A DNA stretch of 64,000 nucleotides from Micrasema longulum (taxonomy: Eukaryota; Arthropoda; Insecta; Trichoptera; Brachycentridae). This document shows positions 1 to 11,580 of the stretch, in pieces. The first letter of the stretch is position 1, and the number at the start of each line of letters is the position of its first letter. The translations under genes and the position numbers were made by a program. The stretch is from assembly GCA_022494885.1 (NCBI GenBank), contig JAGVSM010000195.1, positions 1-64,000 on the forward strand, in the 5' to 3' direction. A model generated the notes under the pieces. That model saw nothing but the letters and a program-made list of their open reading frames with translations. It was not told the DNA's origin and ran no database searches.

Positions 1-424
1 GCAGATTTTTTTTTACTTCGCCTTTTTTCGAAATGGTTGTCTGATTTTTACCTTTTCTCTGGCATTGTGATCATGTTCATGTTGACTTCGATATTTTTTT
101 TTCAAAATTCTGTGTTTTAAACATTAAAAAAATAATAATTGACCAATTTGTTGTAAAATGAAGGAGAATCGTCGGGGTCGTTGTTAAATGAAAACGACTT
201 TTTTGAAAACCGCCGTGAATGTTTCATTTTTATCTCAAGTATGGGTGTTAACATAAATTGTGTCCCCTTTTTCCAAATGTATTCTCCTTTTTAATTTGTT
301 AAGCGGATAATATAATTTTCTGTTAAGCAGAAAATTTTCTTTCGGATAACCTTTACCTTTTATTTTACTTCGGTGCTCATTTTTAAATTTGGAAAAAACT
401 GTCAAAACTTACGTAAACGCCTAA
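1..424. other. AT-rich sequence, nothing recognised
   Basis: I see no open frame, RNA gene or delimited repeat here. It is AT-rich with many short homopolymer runs. Confidence 0.4.
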
Positions 425-620
425 TACAAATATTATTTATGTTTAAAGCATTAACTTTGTGGTCAAACATTTTGACGAATGTAAGTAAATATTAGCATAC
501 AACCACTTACCGACTTTTTTAGTCTACCGGTTTCGAGACGACCTGTCTCTTCGTCATTGGGAAGACGAGATACATCGGGAGGACGTCACGTAGCTTCAAT
601 ATTCGCATTAAAGAACATAT
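425..620 (-). repeat. Dispersed repeat with hammerhead-like hairpin (copy 1)
   Basis: Read on the minus strand, this carries TGACGA, a hairpin (GAGAC/GTCTC) and GAAACCGG (530-557). It is followed by a conserved stretch that includes AAGTGGTT and TTTGACCACAAA. The same block occurs on the plus strand at 1405-1515 and on the minus strand at 51768-51900, so it is a dispersed family. The layout CUGANGA - stem II - GAAAC is the core order of a hammerhead ribozyme. In this copy the first core C is A, so activity is doubtful. Family membership (Penelope-like terminal repeat) is inference. Confidence 0.5.
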
Positions 621-1289
621 GAGATGTTTAAATAATAATAATTTTTCAACTTCAAATCACGATTTTGATAAGGATAAAGGAGTAAAAATTTTGCATTCAA
701 ATAATAAAAAAAGTCTTAAATGAAATAATACGGAGTTTCACATTTAAAAAGCCTTCAAAAATTATTTTCCTTTAGTAAATAATCAAATAAGTTTTCAGTA
801 AAGCCCTCTTTTTGAATTAAAAATTGACCAATCGGGTAACCCCACCTCTACCCCCCCCTCCTTCTCAACTCCCTGCCAATTCTTCAATATAAGATTAAAT
901 ATTTTTTAACTAAGCCTAGTAAATGTTTAGACATGGTGGAGTTCGCATCTTTATAAATCTGCATGTGATTTATGCGTTTTTGGAAATGTAATTTTTATTT
1001 ATTTTATTTATTTATTTAGTTAACTTTTTTGTACAATATATTATTTGTACAGTGGCGGGCTTATTGCCAAATGGAAATTTCTTCCAACCAACCAATAAAA
1101 TTAAAGTTTTATTTTTATAATTCAAGTTACAGAACATATTCAATAGAAAATAAAGATTAAAAAGCTAAAGAAATATAAAAATAGAAAAAGGTATTTGTTT
1201 ATAAATTACCTTAAATCAAGACTATTACTCAATGGGAAAAAGGAAAAAAAAGGAAAAAGGAAAAGAGGAGAGATTAAGGAAGAGAAAGG
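621..1289. other. AT-rich stretch with possible LINE 3' tail
   Basis: No gene is seen. Around 990-1110 there is a TTTATTTATT run followed by text with GGCGGGCTTATTGCC, read as a minus-strand retroposon 3' end with an (AATA)n tail. Similar 'ATAAGCCCGCC' wording recurs near 7130 and 14930. It is too short to classify. Confidence 0.3.
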
Positions 1290-1395
1290 AGATGTTATAT
1301 ATAATATATATATAAATAAATAAATATATATATTTATATATATATATATATATATGTAAATATATAAATATATACATATATACATATACACTACG
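1290..1395. repeat. TA-rich microsatellite
   Basis: This is about 100 bp of near-pure TA/TATATATA with ATAAATA interruptions. Open frames across it are low-complexity artefacts. Confidence 0.85.
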
Positions 1396-1404
1396 GTGGA
1401 GGTG

Positions 1405-1515
1405 TATTTTAGTATTTGCATATTGGTGTTGTGAGTGTCGTGACGAAGAGACGGGTGCGTCTCGAAACCGGTAGACTAAAAACTCAGTCAGTGGTTATAT
1501 ACTCATATTTACTAA
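1405..1515 (+). repeat. Dispersed repeat with hammerhead-like hairpin (copy 2)
   Basis: This is an inverted partner of the block at 425-620. TGACGA at 1441-1446, then GAGACG-GGTG-CGTCTC (perfect 6-bp stem), then GAAACCGGTAGAC at 1464. The position before TGACGA is G instead of the C expected in a hammerhead core. The downstream tail (GTGGTTATATAC) matches the other copies. Confidence 0.5.
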
Positions 1516-2844
1516 CATTACCGAATACAAATTTCCCATCTGTTTTTTCTCCATCTCATAATTTTCCTTTTCTTTTCATTTTCAATAAGCAATATTTTTG
1601 GCATCTATTATTCGCAGTCTTTTAGTGGATATGGTACACTTCCTGTTTTCGAGTTTTCCGGCGAGGACGGAAGTAGATATTACCATCGTAGAAAATAGGT
1701 CAGGTCGGGAGCCCTACCCTGTGTCGCCCTTCGTGTCAACCATATTTAGGGCGGTGAGTTCGATCCCGGGGTGTGAAAATGAATGTTATTTTATTTTCCG
1801 TGCAATGTTTAACGATTGTTGATCGCGTAAAACTAAAGTACAACAGGTTGCGTGCAACTTGGTCACCATTTCACGATTGATTAATATGCTTTAGTAAGTT
1901 TATTTATAAAAAGCGGTTATCTTAAACGACGTGAAGCCAAGGGATCCTTTCTTACATATATTATTAAAGAATAATTGTACATTTGTACGTTTCTGGAAGT
2001 TGTATTGTTTAAATTCATGAATCATAGTTGCCCAATGCCTCGAATACAGTGGGATGTTAACAGAGTTATATTTTTATTAATTTTTTTTTAACATTGTTTG
2101 AAACATTTAAGCATTATTCTGTTTAAAATGTTCTGTATAATATATTGAAAAATAATAAACAAAGATTTTATAACTTTTTTATTTTTATTACTTTTTTATA
2201 AATTAAACTTAACCAATCTAAATTGTTAATCGTATTTTTAAATGCGCCACATGTTAAAATGATTCTAAACGAAAATATGAAACTAATTATTTATAGATGG
2301 CGCTTTTGTAATTTTTTATTGAAAAATGCCATTTTTACGTTTATTTTCAATGAAAATTTTACAAAACTTGGTTTGCGGAAACTTTACATTAAATTGATTG
2401 TAACAAATACCATAACAATATAATTAAGGTAATTTTCACAAAATGATGTAAAAACAAAAAATAAGATAAATATTTTATTGTTTTGTTTTGAATAATTTGT
2501 TTCACATTTTCGTTCAGAATCACCTTAACATCAATTTTCTTAAGTTGAGGTTTGTGTAGCTTAACACATTTTTGCATAACACCAACCACAATATATTATA
2601 CTATTAGTTTTTTGAATGCCATGCATGACTCTTTTCCTTACTAGGCGTAAAATATAACATAGTAATACTAGGTAATCTTACGATGTTTAAAGGCTTTCGT
2701 TGTCATGTTAGTTATATTTTGAAATTTAATGAAGGTACAAAAACTAGTAAACAATATTTTTTTAATCCAGATTTTTTTTATACAAGAAGCCTTATCGCGT
2801 GGAAAGAATCTACTGTGAAAAAAGAGGTTATCCGGTGTTTTTAC
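1516..2844. other. Unassigned AT-rich sequence
   Basis: No supportable gene. At 1755-1770 the text GAGTTCGATCCCGG resembles a Pol III box B. No matching box A or second copy was found, so no SINE is called. Confidence 0.35.
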
Positions 2845-2930
2845 TTTGTAAAGCGCGTAATAGTTTTGAGGTATTATATTACGAAAATGTTACTGTATAA
2901 GTTATCCGCAATAAAAATAATAATACCATA
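2845..2930 (+). mobile_element. L2-like LINE 3' end (fragment)
   Basis: The block GTAAAGCGCG...TTTTGAGGTATTATATTACG...GTATAAGTTATCCGCAATAA matches the 3' UTR of the better preserved LINE at 58431-58975. That pattern (GTAAAGCGC...TTGAG...GCGCTATATAA) is typical of L2-clade LINE 3' ends. Only the extreme 3' end is present, as expected for 5' truncation. Confidence 0.55.
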
Positions 2931-3834
2931 TAAATGACTAATTAGATGTGAAATCGAGAGTTACGTTATTCAACAGAACTTTCCATTTATTTTATTTTGT
3001 CATAAAACACTGATGTATTTTTGTATGTATAATGTATTGGGTAATAAATTCGATTACACCTTAAGCATTTTTCCTTACCTTTTGTTTTGAACATGTGGAG
3101 TTGTTTTGATGAAGGATACAGTGATCTATCACGTACGTAGTACGTATTGTAAACTTTCCGTGTGGCTTCAAACCTGTTCGTTGGTTGTATTCTTGAGCCT
3201 AGTAGAAAATAATATAAACTTGTTATACAGCTCGAGATGCGAATAGACGCTATGAGATCACTGTTTCAGATTTTGGATATCCAATAATATAAATAGGTCG
3301 CTTGTTTATTGCTGTTTCCGCAAAATATTACACAGAGGTTTTACGTATTAAAATCTAGTGAATGGAATTCTTATTATACATGCAAACGTGAGATCCTGTT
3401 ACGCCCAAAGGCAATTTTAAAATTACACTGCTTCTTTGCTTTCTTTTATTTAAAAATTATAGTATCTTAAGAACAATTTTTTTATTGTATAATGTTTTTG
3501 AAAATTACCTTTGCCATACATTTATTTTATTCAGATATTTTAACCCGGAAATAAATATAAAGCATTTATAATCAATCTTTTCATCTATGAAACATAGATT
3601 ATTTCTGTTAATGTAGTCAATTTTACAACCTTATAAAATGTTACAATAGTTATTTTATCACGACTTAAGGTAAAAGGCTTTTTATTTTTATTTTACACGG
3701 CTTACCGCCTTTTATTGTGTAAAGTAAAATACAATTAAATAAACATTCTACATTGGTACACGTGATGTAAATCAAATAAATTACATTGAATATTATATTA
3801 TACATTAAATAAACCAAATACAATTAATTATAAC
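2931..3834. other. Unassigned AT-rich sequence
   Basis: Nothing coding is recognised. A segment at 3690-3735 (ACGGCTTACCGCC) may be the edge of a retroposon, but I cannot delimit it. Confidence 0.3.
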
Positions 3835-4577
3835 ATGAACATAAAAATAAACAACGAAACTCTTAAAGAACTAGAACATGTGACTTACCTAGGACTCACA
3901 ATGGACAGACAATTGAAATGGACAATACACATAGACGGACTCACTAAAGTAATGGCATCGCTACATAGCCTCTTCTACAAAATTAAAGATTTTATATCAA
4001 GAAAGGAAAAAATTATGATGTACAAAGCCTATGTCAAAAGTAAATTGAGTTACATGATCGCCTTCTGGGGAACTGGTAACAAGACAGACATAACAAGAAT
4101 ACAAAGACAACAAAACAAAATTCTTACACTAACATACAACCTACCCTACCTGACCTCTACGACTGAACTGTACAAAAAACACACCAGTTTGATATAAACT
4201 ACTTGACTAAAATTGAGACCTTAAAAATTGTGCACAAAATAACACTGGGAAACATACAAGACGACGACATAATATTAGTCAAAAATGCTGACTTACATAA
4301 ATATAACACCAGACAACAAAAACACTATCATATTGAAAAAGCAAAGACAAACACAGGACAGTCAAAAATACCACATAATGGACTTAAACACTACAACGAC
4401 CTACCTTACTACTTAAAAACTTTTAATGGAGACAAATTTAAAATCAATCTGAAAAAGCACATGATGACTGAACTAACTAGACTAGACGAGACATAAAATG
4501 ACTAGACAATATTAAATTTCTAATGTAACCCTAACGGGTTTTTTAAAAATGTAAATAAAAAAAAATAAAAAAAGAGA
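3835..4577 (+). pseudogene. Non-LTR retrotransposon, reverse transcriptase C-terminal region, frameshifted
   Basis: Two open frames (3835-4197 and 4203-4496) lie in different phases and read as one protein interrupted by a single indel near 4190. The first contains a YLGLTMDRQLKW motif followed by YVKSKLSYMIAFWG, which resembles the thumb and post-RT region of Jockey/CR1-type LINEs. The second ends with a YNDLPYYLKTFNGDKFKINLK-type tail, the usual C-terminus of such ORF2 proteins. The stop is followed by a short 3' UTR and an A-rich tail at about 4550-4577. The copy lacks endonuclease, finger and palm regions (5' truncation). Upstream flank is unassigned. It is a dead copy; clade assignment is inference. 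Confidence 0.75.
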
Positions 4578-4764
4578 GATCAAAATTAAGATTAGAGACA
4601 ATAAACGCTTGTATATGAGAAGAAAACAAAATATAATTGACGTACATTTAAGGTAAAACGTGAGATTCCAGACATCTTTTCATTTGTGAATCAGTCGTGT
4701 TGAAAATATCAACAATATTCCCAAATTGATTAGCAATAATTGCCAACCAATTAATAACTTCTGG

Positions 4765-5118
4765 TTCTGCAGTGCAGATGAGGAAACACCTATACACTAA
4801 ACACATATGTGAATGTGATGCTATACATAATAAAATAAGCCTCATTCTCGGGGGACCACTGGCTAACCTGAGGATGCTTAAGAGCTCGCCCCCTACCTAA
4901 TAGCCCGATACTTTACGGATCTGGGCTTGGAGGAAGAGATTTAGCAAAATGAGAACTCTCGCCTTCCACACAATAGCCAGGCTCTTTATATACCTGGGCT
5001 TGGAGGGCGAGGATTGTTCACGGGGACCCGTCACAATATTTTTTCACATGTCGCAGTGACGTCAGAAGCTCAAATCATAGCACTGACCTCACCTCTCACC
5101 TCTAAGAATAAGAATATA
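4765..5118 (+). mobile_element. LINE 3' fragment (same family as 16715-17182)
   Basis: From TTCTGCAGTGCAGATGAGG onward it runs parallel to the copy at 16715-17182. It includes AGCCTCATTCTCGGGGGACC, the pair of GGGCTTGGAGG segments and the terminal TCTAAGAATAAGAATAT. The coding part is reduced to the last few tens of codons and is broken. It is a 5'-truncated relic. Confidence 0.7.
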
Positions 5119-5754
5119 TTATTTACACAACCCGATCAGGAATTTGCATTATTTTACCACATAAATAAATTTCGCCAAGTGCATACTACTGATAACTACA
5201 TATTTAACCATAAATGCCATGTTTACCTTGCTGATTATAGCAAGGTTGGAACTTTTACCATTAAATGTATTTTTCTTTGTTTGACGACCTCTAGTTTTTC
5301 GTTGTGGTTCTATTGTTCCATTTGAAATTATTCCAGTACTGATTTTAACATTTTGTTGCTTGATTTATAAACAATACACATTCAATTATGAAGGCAATCA
5401 ATATTTTAGTACTTTTATTTACATAAAATTATAATATATCCGCTATGTACATATTATTAACAATTATTTATGTAAGTCCTACTGAACTGTATATTTACAC
5501 TTCTTCAGTACCTACAATATATATTTAAATCGTGTACATTTTTTATCTATCTCTTACATCAGGAACAAATAATATATTTTTAATGTTTTTGTTTTACTTT
5601 AGGATTTTTTAAACGAATAAGTGCCATGTAGATTGTAGGTGGCAAGAAAATGATTAGGTGATATTATTACATAATTCTCCTATGCTACTTACTACCTAAA
5701 TTTAGATTAGGCTGTTTGGTGATTATGCTGTTTTCGTTCATATTATATTAAGTA
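5119..5754. other. Unassigned AT-rich sequence
   Basis: No gene, TIR pair or retroposon tail is recognised. Confidence 0.35.
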
Positions 5755-6413
5755 TAGTCATCCCTCCTATAACGCGATTAATTCGTATCGCGTTAAATAG
5801 AAACCACTGCCGCGTTATATGGAAACCGCGAATAAGCGAATTGAAGAAATCATGAAATTGTGGATAAATCAGACCAATTTGTTTTTCATTACATACATAA
5901 ATATATATAAATTTCATTCTCAATGTCCCAAGTTTTGAAGGATTTGTTTATTAAATAAAATTGTATACAAACATAATACAAACAGCAATTAATATTTGTT
6001 TTATACATATTTGAGTGAAGTTTATTTAATATGATTTATTGTTATATTGTAATAAAATTTTAATCTAAAAAAAATGTTTCTGAAAAAGCTTAATTGAATA
6101 CAATATTAGATGCTTTTCATTCATCACTGTCATGTTATTGGCCTAACCCTTTATTTTTCATGGGCGGAAAATCCTATTCACTTTACAAATTTTCATCTTG
6201 GTTTTCAAAAGTAGTTTTATTTTGTAATTCTGCCAAAACTTCTGTTTGTGGAGCAATAGATAAACTTTTAAAGTCATTAACGTTGTCGGAATGTTGTTTT
6301 GTACGAAAAACGCGTTATATGGAACCCCACTATCGGAGGATTGGTTTCAATTTTTGCTTCGCGTTCTATAGAAACCGCGTTACAGGAATACCGTGTTGTA
6401 GGAGGGTTAACTC
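5755..6413. mobile_element. Non-autonomous pogo/Tigger-like DNA transposon
   Basis: The ends form imperfect TIRs. The left reads TAGTCATCCCTCCTATAACG; the reverse complement of the right reads GAGTTAACCCTCCTACAACA. TA flanks both ends (5753-5754 and 6414-6415). TIRs containing CCCTCnnTATAACGC are typical of Tigger/pogo-type Tc1/mariner elements. A second CGCGTTATATGGAA segment occurs inside at both 5812 and 6311. No transposase is encoded. Confidence 0.6.
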
Positions 6414-6420
6414 TACCGTA

Positions 6421-6497
6421 TTAGCCCGAATATAACGCGATATTTTTTACTGAAAATGTTTTTCTAAAAAAAACTTTCGCGTTATATTCGGGCTTAA
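6421..6497. mobile_element. 77-bp perfect hairpin, miniature TIR element
   Basis: TTAGCCCGAATATAACGCGA at 6421-6440 is the exact reverse complement of the sequence ending at 6496, leaving a loop of about 36 nt. The TATAACGCG core is shared with the TIR of the neighbouring pogo-like element. It is best read as a miniature derivative inserted next to it. A folded regulatory RNA is an unlikely alternative. Confidence 0.55.
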
Positions 6498-7681
6498 GAT
6501 TAGTGAATGTTTCCTTTCATTCCTGCTCCAAATATATACATAGGTCGCTTTATATTTGAGAAATTATGTTGATGATTATTTATATGCATTCCCATATATT
6601 AAAATTTCAATGCTTATCTTTTACATTCTCAAAGCACCTTTTTATTTTTTATCCTAATATTCCTCCTTATTTTCAAGCTCATACCTATACTGTCCATGCG
6701 GCTAGACTAGAATCATCGCCTATCCAATATCAAAGATTTTTCTACAGCGACTTTGTTCAAATACGTCTGAAGAAACATTTCCTTTCTCCTCTTAAATTAC
6801 CAACCTTTACCTCTCTTTTTACTCCCCTTTTCCGATTGAAAACTAGTTTTAATATTTCAATAATTATATATTACACCATTTATTTTATTTGTTGATTGGA
6901 CAGGCGCCTTGGCGAACTGTGCAACTGGCATCGCGGGTCCGACCCCACCAGTTTCAATAAAAATATTTTTCCTCAATTGGTCTGGATGTTTTGGTGTATT
7001 TTTTATAACTTCCATATTTCAACTTCCATATTCCAACTTCCATAACCATATCCCCTTGTCTTTTCATCTGCTGACACGCTCTAGAATAAAGACTTAGCGG
7101 GGTATTCCTTTTAAAAAATATCCTTTGCTAATAAGCCCGCCAATGTTCAAATACTATGTATAATACAAAAGTTAGATATGAAATAAAAAAGGTAAAAAAA
7201 CGGACCCAACTTAAGTTAACACCAATAAATAAAATATTCAATCGTTTATTATGTTTATGTTAATTATTGTAATATACTCGTATATGTAAGTCGCTGGTTT
7301 TTGTACTTATTTCAGATGATTATAGAGCTAGCTAGCAGTACGCGTTCGCCATTTTTAAAATGTTTTTTTATAAATCACATTTATTATGATGGCGGTCTTG
7401 TTTTTTCCCCTTGCACTTTGAGCCACTTTGCCCTTGATTTTTATGATTAACATACCATTACTTGCTCCACCGGTTTTATGGACGTTCTGCGCAGAGAATA
7501 GCAGCCTTTATTATTATTTTTGTGTGTGTTTGGCATTGTTTTCTCGCGGACTCGGGTAGAAATTAGGTTCCAGACACGACCGAGGCCTAATTATAGCACT
7601 AAATTCTGTAAAAACAACACTACCCCTTGTTCAAAGTCTGCGCCTGCGTTGTTTGCGTGAAAATTTTACGTCTAGTAGCCA
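6498..7681. other. Unassigned sequence
   Basis: An open frame at 6566-6895 has no recognisable domain and is F/I/Y-rich. Around 6900-7140 there is GC-richer text ending near AATAAGCCCGCC, possibly a LINE 3' UTR. Nothing is firm. Confidence 0.3.
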
Positions 7682-7791
7682 AGAAATAATTTTTTAATTC
7701 ATCAGAAATAATTTATGAATTCTTCAGAAATAATTAATTAATTCTTCAGAAATAATTGATTAATTCATCAAAAATAATTTATATATTTAGT
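7682..7791. repeat. 22-bp tandem repeat, about 5 copies
   Basis: Units begin at 7682, 7704, 7726, 7748 and 7770. The consensus resembles AGAAATAATT followed by AATTCATC, with a few substitutions per unit. Confidence 0.8.
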
Positions 7792-7844
7792 GCCATTATT
7801 AATTTATCAAAAAGTACGTGTATATAAATAATTCATCGTCAACA

Positions 7845-8030
7845 TTTCCCTATCCGCATCTATGAATGCATAGGGCACTGCACTTTAGTTGAAACTATCT
7901 TAATCACCTTTGTTACATTGAGGTAAGGTGACCAATCTTACGCTTCAGATGTCAATCAAGGACATACGAAATATTGTTGTGTATACTCTCAAAACCAATA
8001 TTTCACGTCAAATCTGCCTGGTATCGCACT
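7845..8030 (-). mobile_element. SINE family A, 3' part
   Basis: On the minus strand it contains the family A body: GATTGGTCACCTTACCT, a segment with CAGTGCCCTATGCATTC and the terminal GGAAA. It aligns with 12597-12834 and 20029-20252. The tRNA-like head is degraded or missing. Confidence 0.6.
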
Positions 8031-8711
8031 TAGTGTACCTTACATTGAAAGTTTTATTTATTTATTTGTATTTTGAATTGTATTTATTATTAATTTTATT
8101 GATACGAAATATTTAGTTATTGTAAAATTATATTTGCACGCTGAATGGCAATTCCTTTTAACCGACCAATAAAATAAAAGCTTTTATTTATTTTTTAATT
8201 TCAATACTTACGTGAAAGAAAAAATGAACTAGAAATATGTGTACCTATGTGTCAAGAAATTAATATCTACACTAGTCTTCAAAAGGAAAAGTGGAATAAA
8301 AGAAGAGGAAGAGAGGGAAAAAGCTGCATAAATAAATCATGTTTTATGGCTTAATGTTACTGTTGTTTGAGGAGTATGTTATTTTGATAATGGTATAAGT
8401 TAAAAGCTGCTGACCAGCGCTAGCGCGTGGTCGGCACTCTTCTGCTCAATAGCACAATAACTGGTTTACCTTGAGCTTGTCCTCTCCTCCACATTGGGCC
8501 TTGTGTCTTGAGCTGTAATACCAGCTACCAGGACATTAAAAACACTGTGCAGAGTGATGACTGTACGGCTTAGCCAAGTTACTGAGTTGCGTACATGTTT
8601 CAAAAATGATTGAATATTACTCAAGTATTACCAAAGGTGTATTTTTTTATTTGTTTATTTTTGCATCACGACGGGACAGGAGGCCCGTGGTGAATACAGC
8701 AAAAAACTTAC
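8031..8711. other. Unassigned, with possible retroposon tails
   Basis: TTTATTTATTTATTTG at about 8056 and TTTATTTGTTTATTTTTGC near 8647 look like minus-strand A-rich retroposon tails. The adjoining bodies are not recognised. No gene. Confidence 0.3.
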
Positions 8712-8714
8712 CAG

Positions 8715-8957
8715 GCCCCCCGATTACAATGGCAAGTTAACATTTATCTTCAATTGTATCTACAAAATTAAATTAAATCTTCTGTATAAGACGCAGAATA
8801 TGCACACAGTTTTTTCTTCTAAACATGTTCAATTATAGATTACCGACGAAGATACTTTGAATGTTTATACATAATACTCATTTTCGTACACAAATATCGG
8901 CTTTTCTTTAAAGACAGTCGAAGATAACTTTGTTTCCTTCCCATTGTAATCGGGGCC
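8715..8957. mobile_element. MITE family D, copy 1 (PIF/Harbinger-like)
   Basis: This is a 243-bp element with TIRs GGCCCC(C)CGATTACAATGG. CAG lies on both sides (8712-8714 and 8958-8960). Copy 2 at 48156-48398 has exactly the same length and interior (ATGTTCAATTATAG..., TACCGACGAAGATACTTT). A GGCC...CAATGG terminus and a 3-bp duplication are features of PIF/Harbinger miniatures. No transposase is present. Confidence 0.8.
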
Positions 8958-8960
8958 CAG

Positions 8961-10682
8961 GCATGGGAGAAATCACATTTTAATTTTTGTATTCTCACCG
9001 GATATTCAACTTGGAATTTCCGTGTAAGAGTCAAACCTTTTAGCCATTACATTACGGAGGCCGCCGGTGAATAGGGTTCACGTAAACGTAAACACGTCAA
9101 CGAATATCTTTGTGTGAAACAAATCAATGATTTGATTCAATTCGAAAAATTTAAAAAATTAAAAAATATATAAAAAAAAATAACTGCACATATAAATAGT
9201 GAAGCGAGAGATTTTTTTGAAAAATATATGTAAATCAATAAACGTAGTACTTTATATAATTGGTACACATATTATTTATATTTTTATGTATTTCATTGCT
9301 TCATATTTGTTTTATTATGTATTATACTATATTATATATGTTTAAGTAACATGTATTCTGGACACATAAATATATATACTTTATATTTGTATAATAATGA
9401 TTTTTAATTTCTTACATTTGATTAGCTAGGCATTTATAATAAAGTAGTTTTAGTTTTTCTTTTTTATGTTTTTGTTTTATTAGTATAGGACTACTTACGC
9501 TCTAAAGATAAAAAATCTCCATCTTAGAACAGGCTGTGCCATGTTAGATGGGGACTATCAGAAACAGAGAACACTCCGTTTTCATTTTACATTAATTGGT
9601 TTTATAAAGATTCTCTGTTAAGTATGTATATTATTTTTTTTGCAATAAATTTATAAATAAATAAAATAAATAAATATAAAATTCAACCAATGATTTAAAT
9701 CCACTTGTAGATTTATTATGTTATTTGTAAAAAAATCACAAAAAATATTGAAACGGTAAATATTGGATGTAGGTTGAAGAGATAAGGAAATTTAGCAGCC
9801 TACTTTATATTTTGAGATATGATTTGTAATAGAATAAATAGTTCTAATAAAGTAGCTGGCAAAAAGATTCAATATGTTATATGATATATTTTGTATATTT
9901 TTTTCACTATGATTACGGAACCGGTCTGAAAAACAAGTGATCTCTGTAATTACAGATGGGTCACAGGTGATGATGAAGATGACAGTCACAGGCTTTATAA
10001 ATATCAATCCAGCCATTGTTAATTTATCGTGTCGTGTAGATTTTTACCGTGGTGTGAAACGGGCTCTTTGCTGTCGCAATTTTGGACGTGAAATATTTTC
10101 ATTCAGTGGTTAAGTGTGAAGATCATAAATAAACTCTTATTTCGTGTGATCTTACAGTGCATTTCCTCTTATCTGGTTCACGCATAGCTATATCTTAATT
10201 AATTGCTGCCAAGTCAGCGTTATGTAGCTAGATATTAGATAGGTGAATCTGAGAATTGACGAAATCTCTTACACGAGTTGTTGACTCCTAATGAACCACT
10301 CTCTGGCTCTTTGTCTGCCGATACATTGTGTAGAGATGAAGAGATCCAGTGATTCAGGTTTTAGTTAGCGTTACCATGCAAGGTATTGTACATGTTAATT
10401 GAGCGGTAATAAGATAAGATATGGTAATATTAAACTATAGTAAATATCACCAGTCACTGGAACCTAAAATTGTTGGGATTCTAGCCTAAGTGAGAAGCCA
10501 TTTTAGGCTTGTTTATTATTCAGGACTTGGTGAATAATTACTAACAAATACCACGATAAAGGACCATTCCATCGATAAAGGCACTTTTTGTGTTTATTAC
10601 TACTACCACCATCACACAACGTAGACAAAGATGATAAAATGTCACACGTCTATTCTGACAAATTATATACCTAGCTTATTCT
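8961..10682. other. Unassigned AT-rich sequence
   Basis: About 1.7 kb without any recognised gene or delimited repeat. Short open frames here show no domain. Confidence 0.35.
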
Positions 10683-10690
10683 ACATTCAT

Positions 10691-11318
10691 TACAGTGGCC
10701 CGATGACGTATGAAGTTTTTTTTATTTATTTAGGCATCAAAGTGAAAAGGGTCTAAAAAGTTGCATTTTGGATCACATTGAACGCAAAAATTATTTTAAA
10801 AAATTATAGCATACTACTTTTGGCTTTTAACCGAGGTTCGAAGTTTATAACTGTCTGAATATTTTGTTAATTATCTATATTGATAAAATATTTTTTTTGT
10901 TAGTAAAGATATAACTTAATCACATTACAAATTCGAACACGTTTAAAACTACCGAAATGTAAAAAGTTTACACTCCGCGGAACCGATTCCGTTGAGCGCC
11001 CGGCTAATATTGACGAAAACAATGGCTTATTAAAACAATGCTACCTATTTTTTTACAAAACAAAGTGCAACTCACGCCCTTAGATACTTATTTAATAAGG
11101 TTGAATGCACATTATAAAATTTCATTGGACTGATTTTCTTACTCAAATACGAAATGACAGCCGGTTAAGCGCAAAAAAATGACTTTTTCGAAAACTTCAA
11201 GCTCTGGTTGAGAGCCAAAAGTAGTACCAGATATTTTTTGCATTCCGAGTAATCCAAAAGGTTACTTTTAGACCCCTTTCATTTCAAAATTCGAAAAAAA
11301 GCATTTCGGCCCACCGTA
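10691..11318. mobile_element. Long-TIR element with 8-bp target duplication
   Basis: Imperfect inverted repeats of about 150 bp bound a 628-bp unit. The left end reads TACAGTGGCCCGATG; the right end, reverse-complemented, reads TACGGTGGGCCGAAATGC. Shared inner blocks include GGGTCTAAAA and ACTACTTTTGGCT. ACATTCAT is perfectly duplicated at 10683-10690 and 11319-11326. Eight-base duplications fit hAT or P superfamilies. No transposase is encoded. Confidence 0.8.
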
Positions 11319-11394
11319 ACATTCATGCCTCTTGTCGTACATGCCCTTCGGTTGTCTGCTTTTGGCACGACCAGACTTGAGATATTAATTACCT

Positions 11395-11580
11395 GATCAT
11401 TTTACCCCTTTCTTGATTGTCCTCGTTCTACCTATGTACATGATCCGATGATACCGATAATACCTGTGTCGGATTTGCACTCTCGTCTGATTTCATTATT
11501 CCCTGTGTCGGATTTGCACTCTCGTCTGATTTCATTATTCGTAACCCTGTCACTCGTCATAAATATATGTGTATTAAGGA
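11395..11580 (-). pseudogene. RTE-like LINE C-terminal fragment with internal duplication
   Basis: Minus-strand translation gives DRVTNNEIRRECKSDTG, then repeats NEIRRECKSDTG. The same RVTN-E-RREC stretch belongs to the LINE copy at 61555-61905. The duplication is a 39-bp direct repeat (11464 and 11503). The copy is short and dead. Confidence 0.55.

Noticed and set aside
1206..1421. Minus-strand 71-codon Y/I-rich frame
   Set aside because: Translation of a TA microsatellite.
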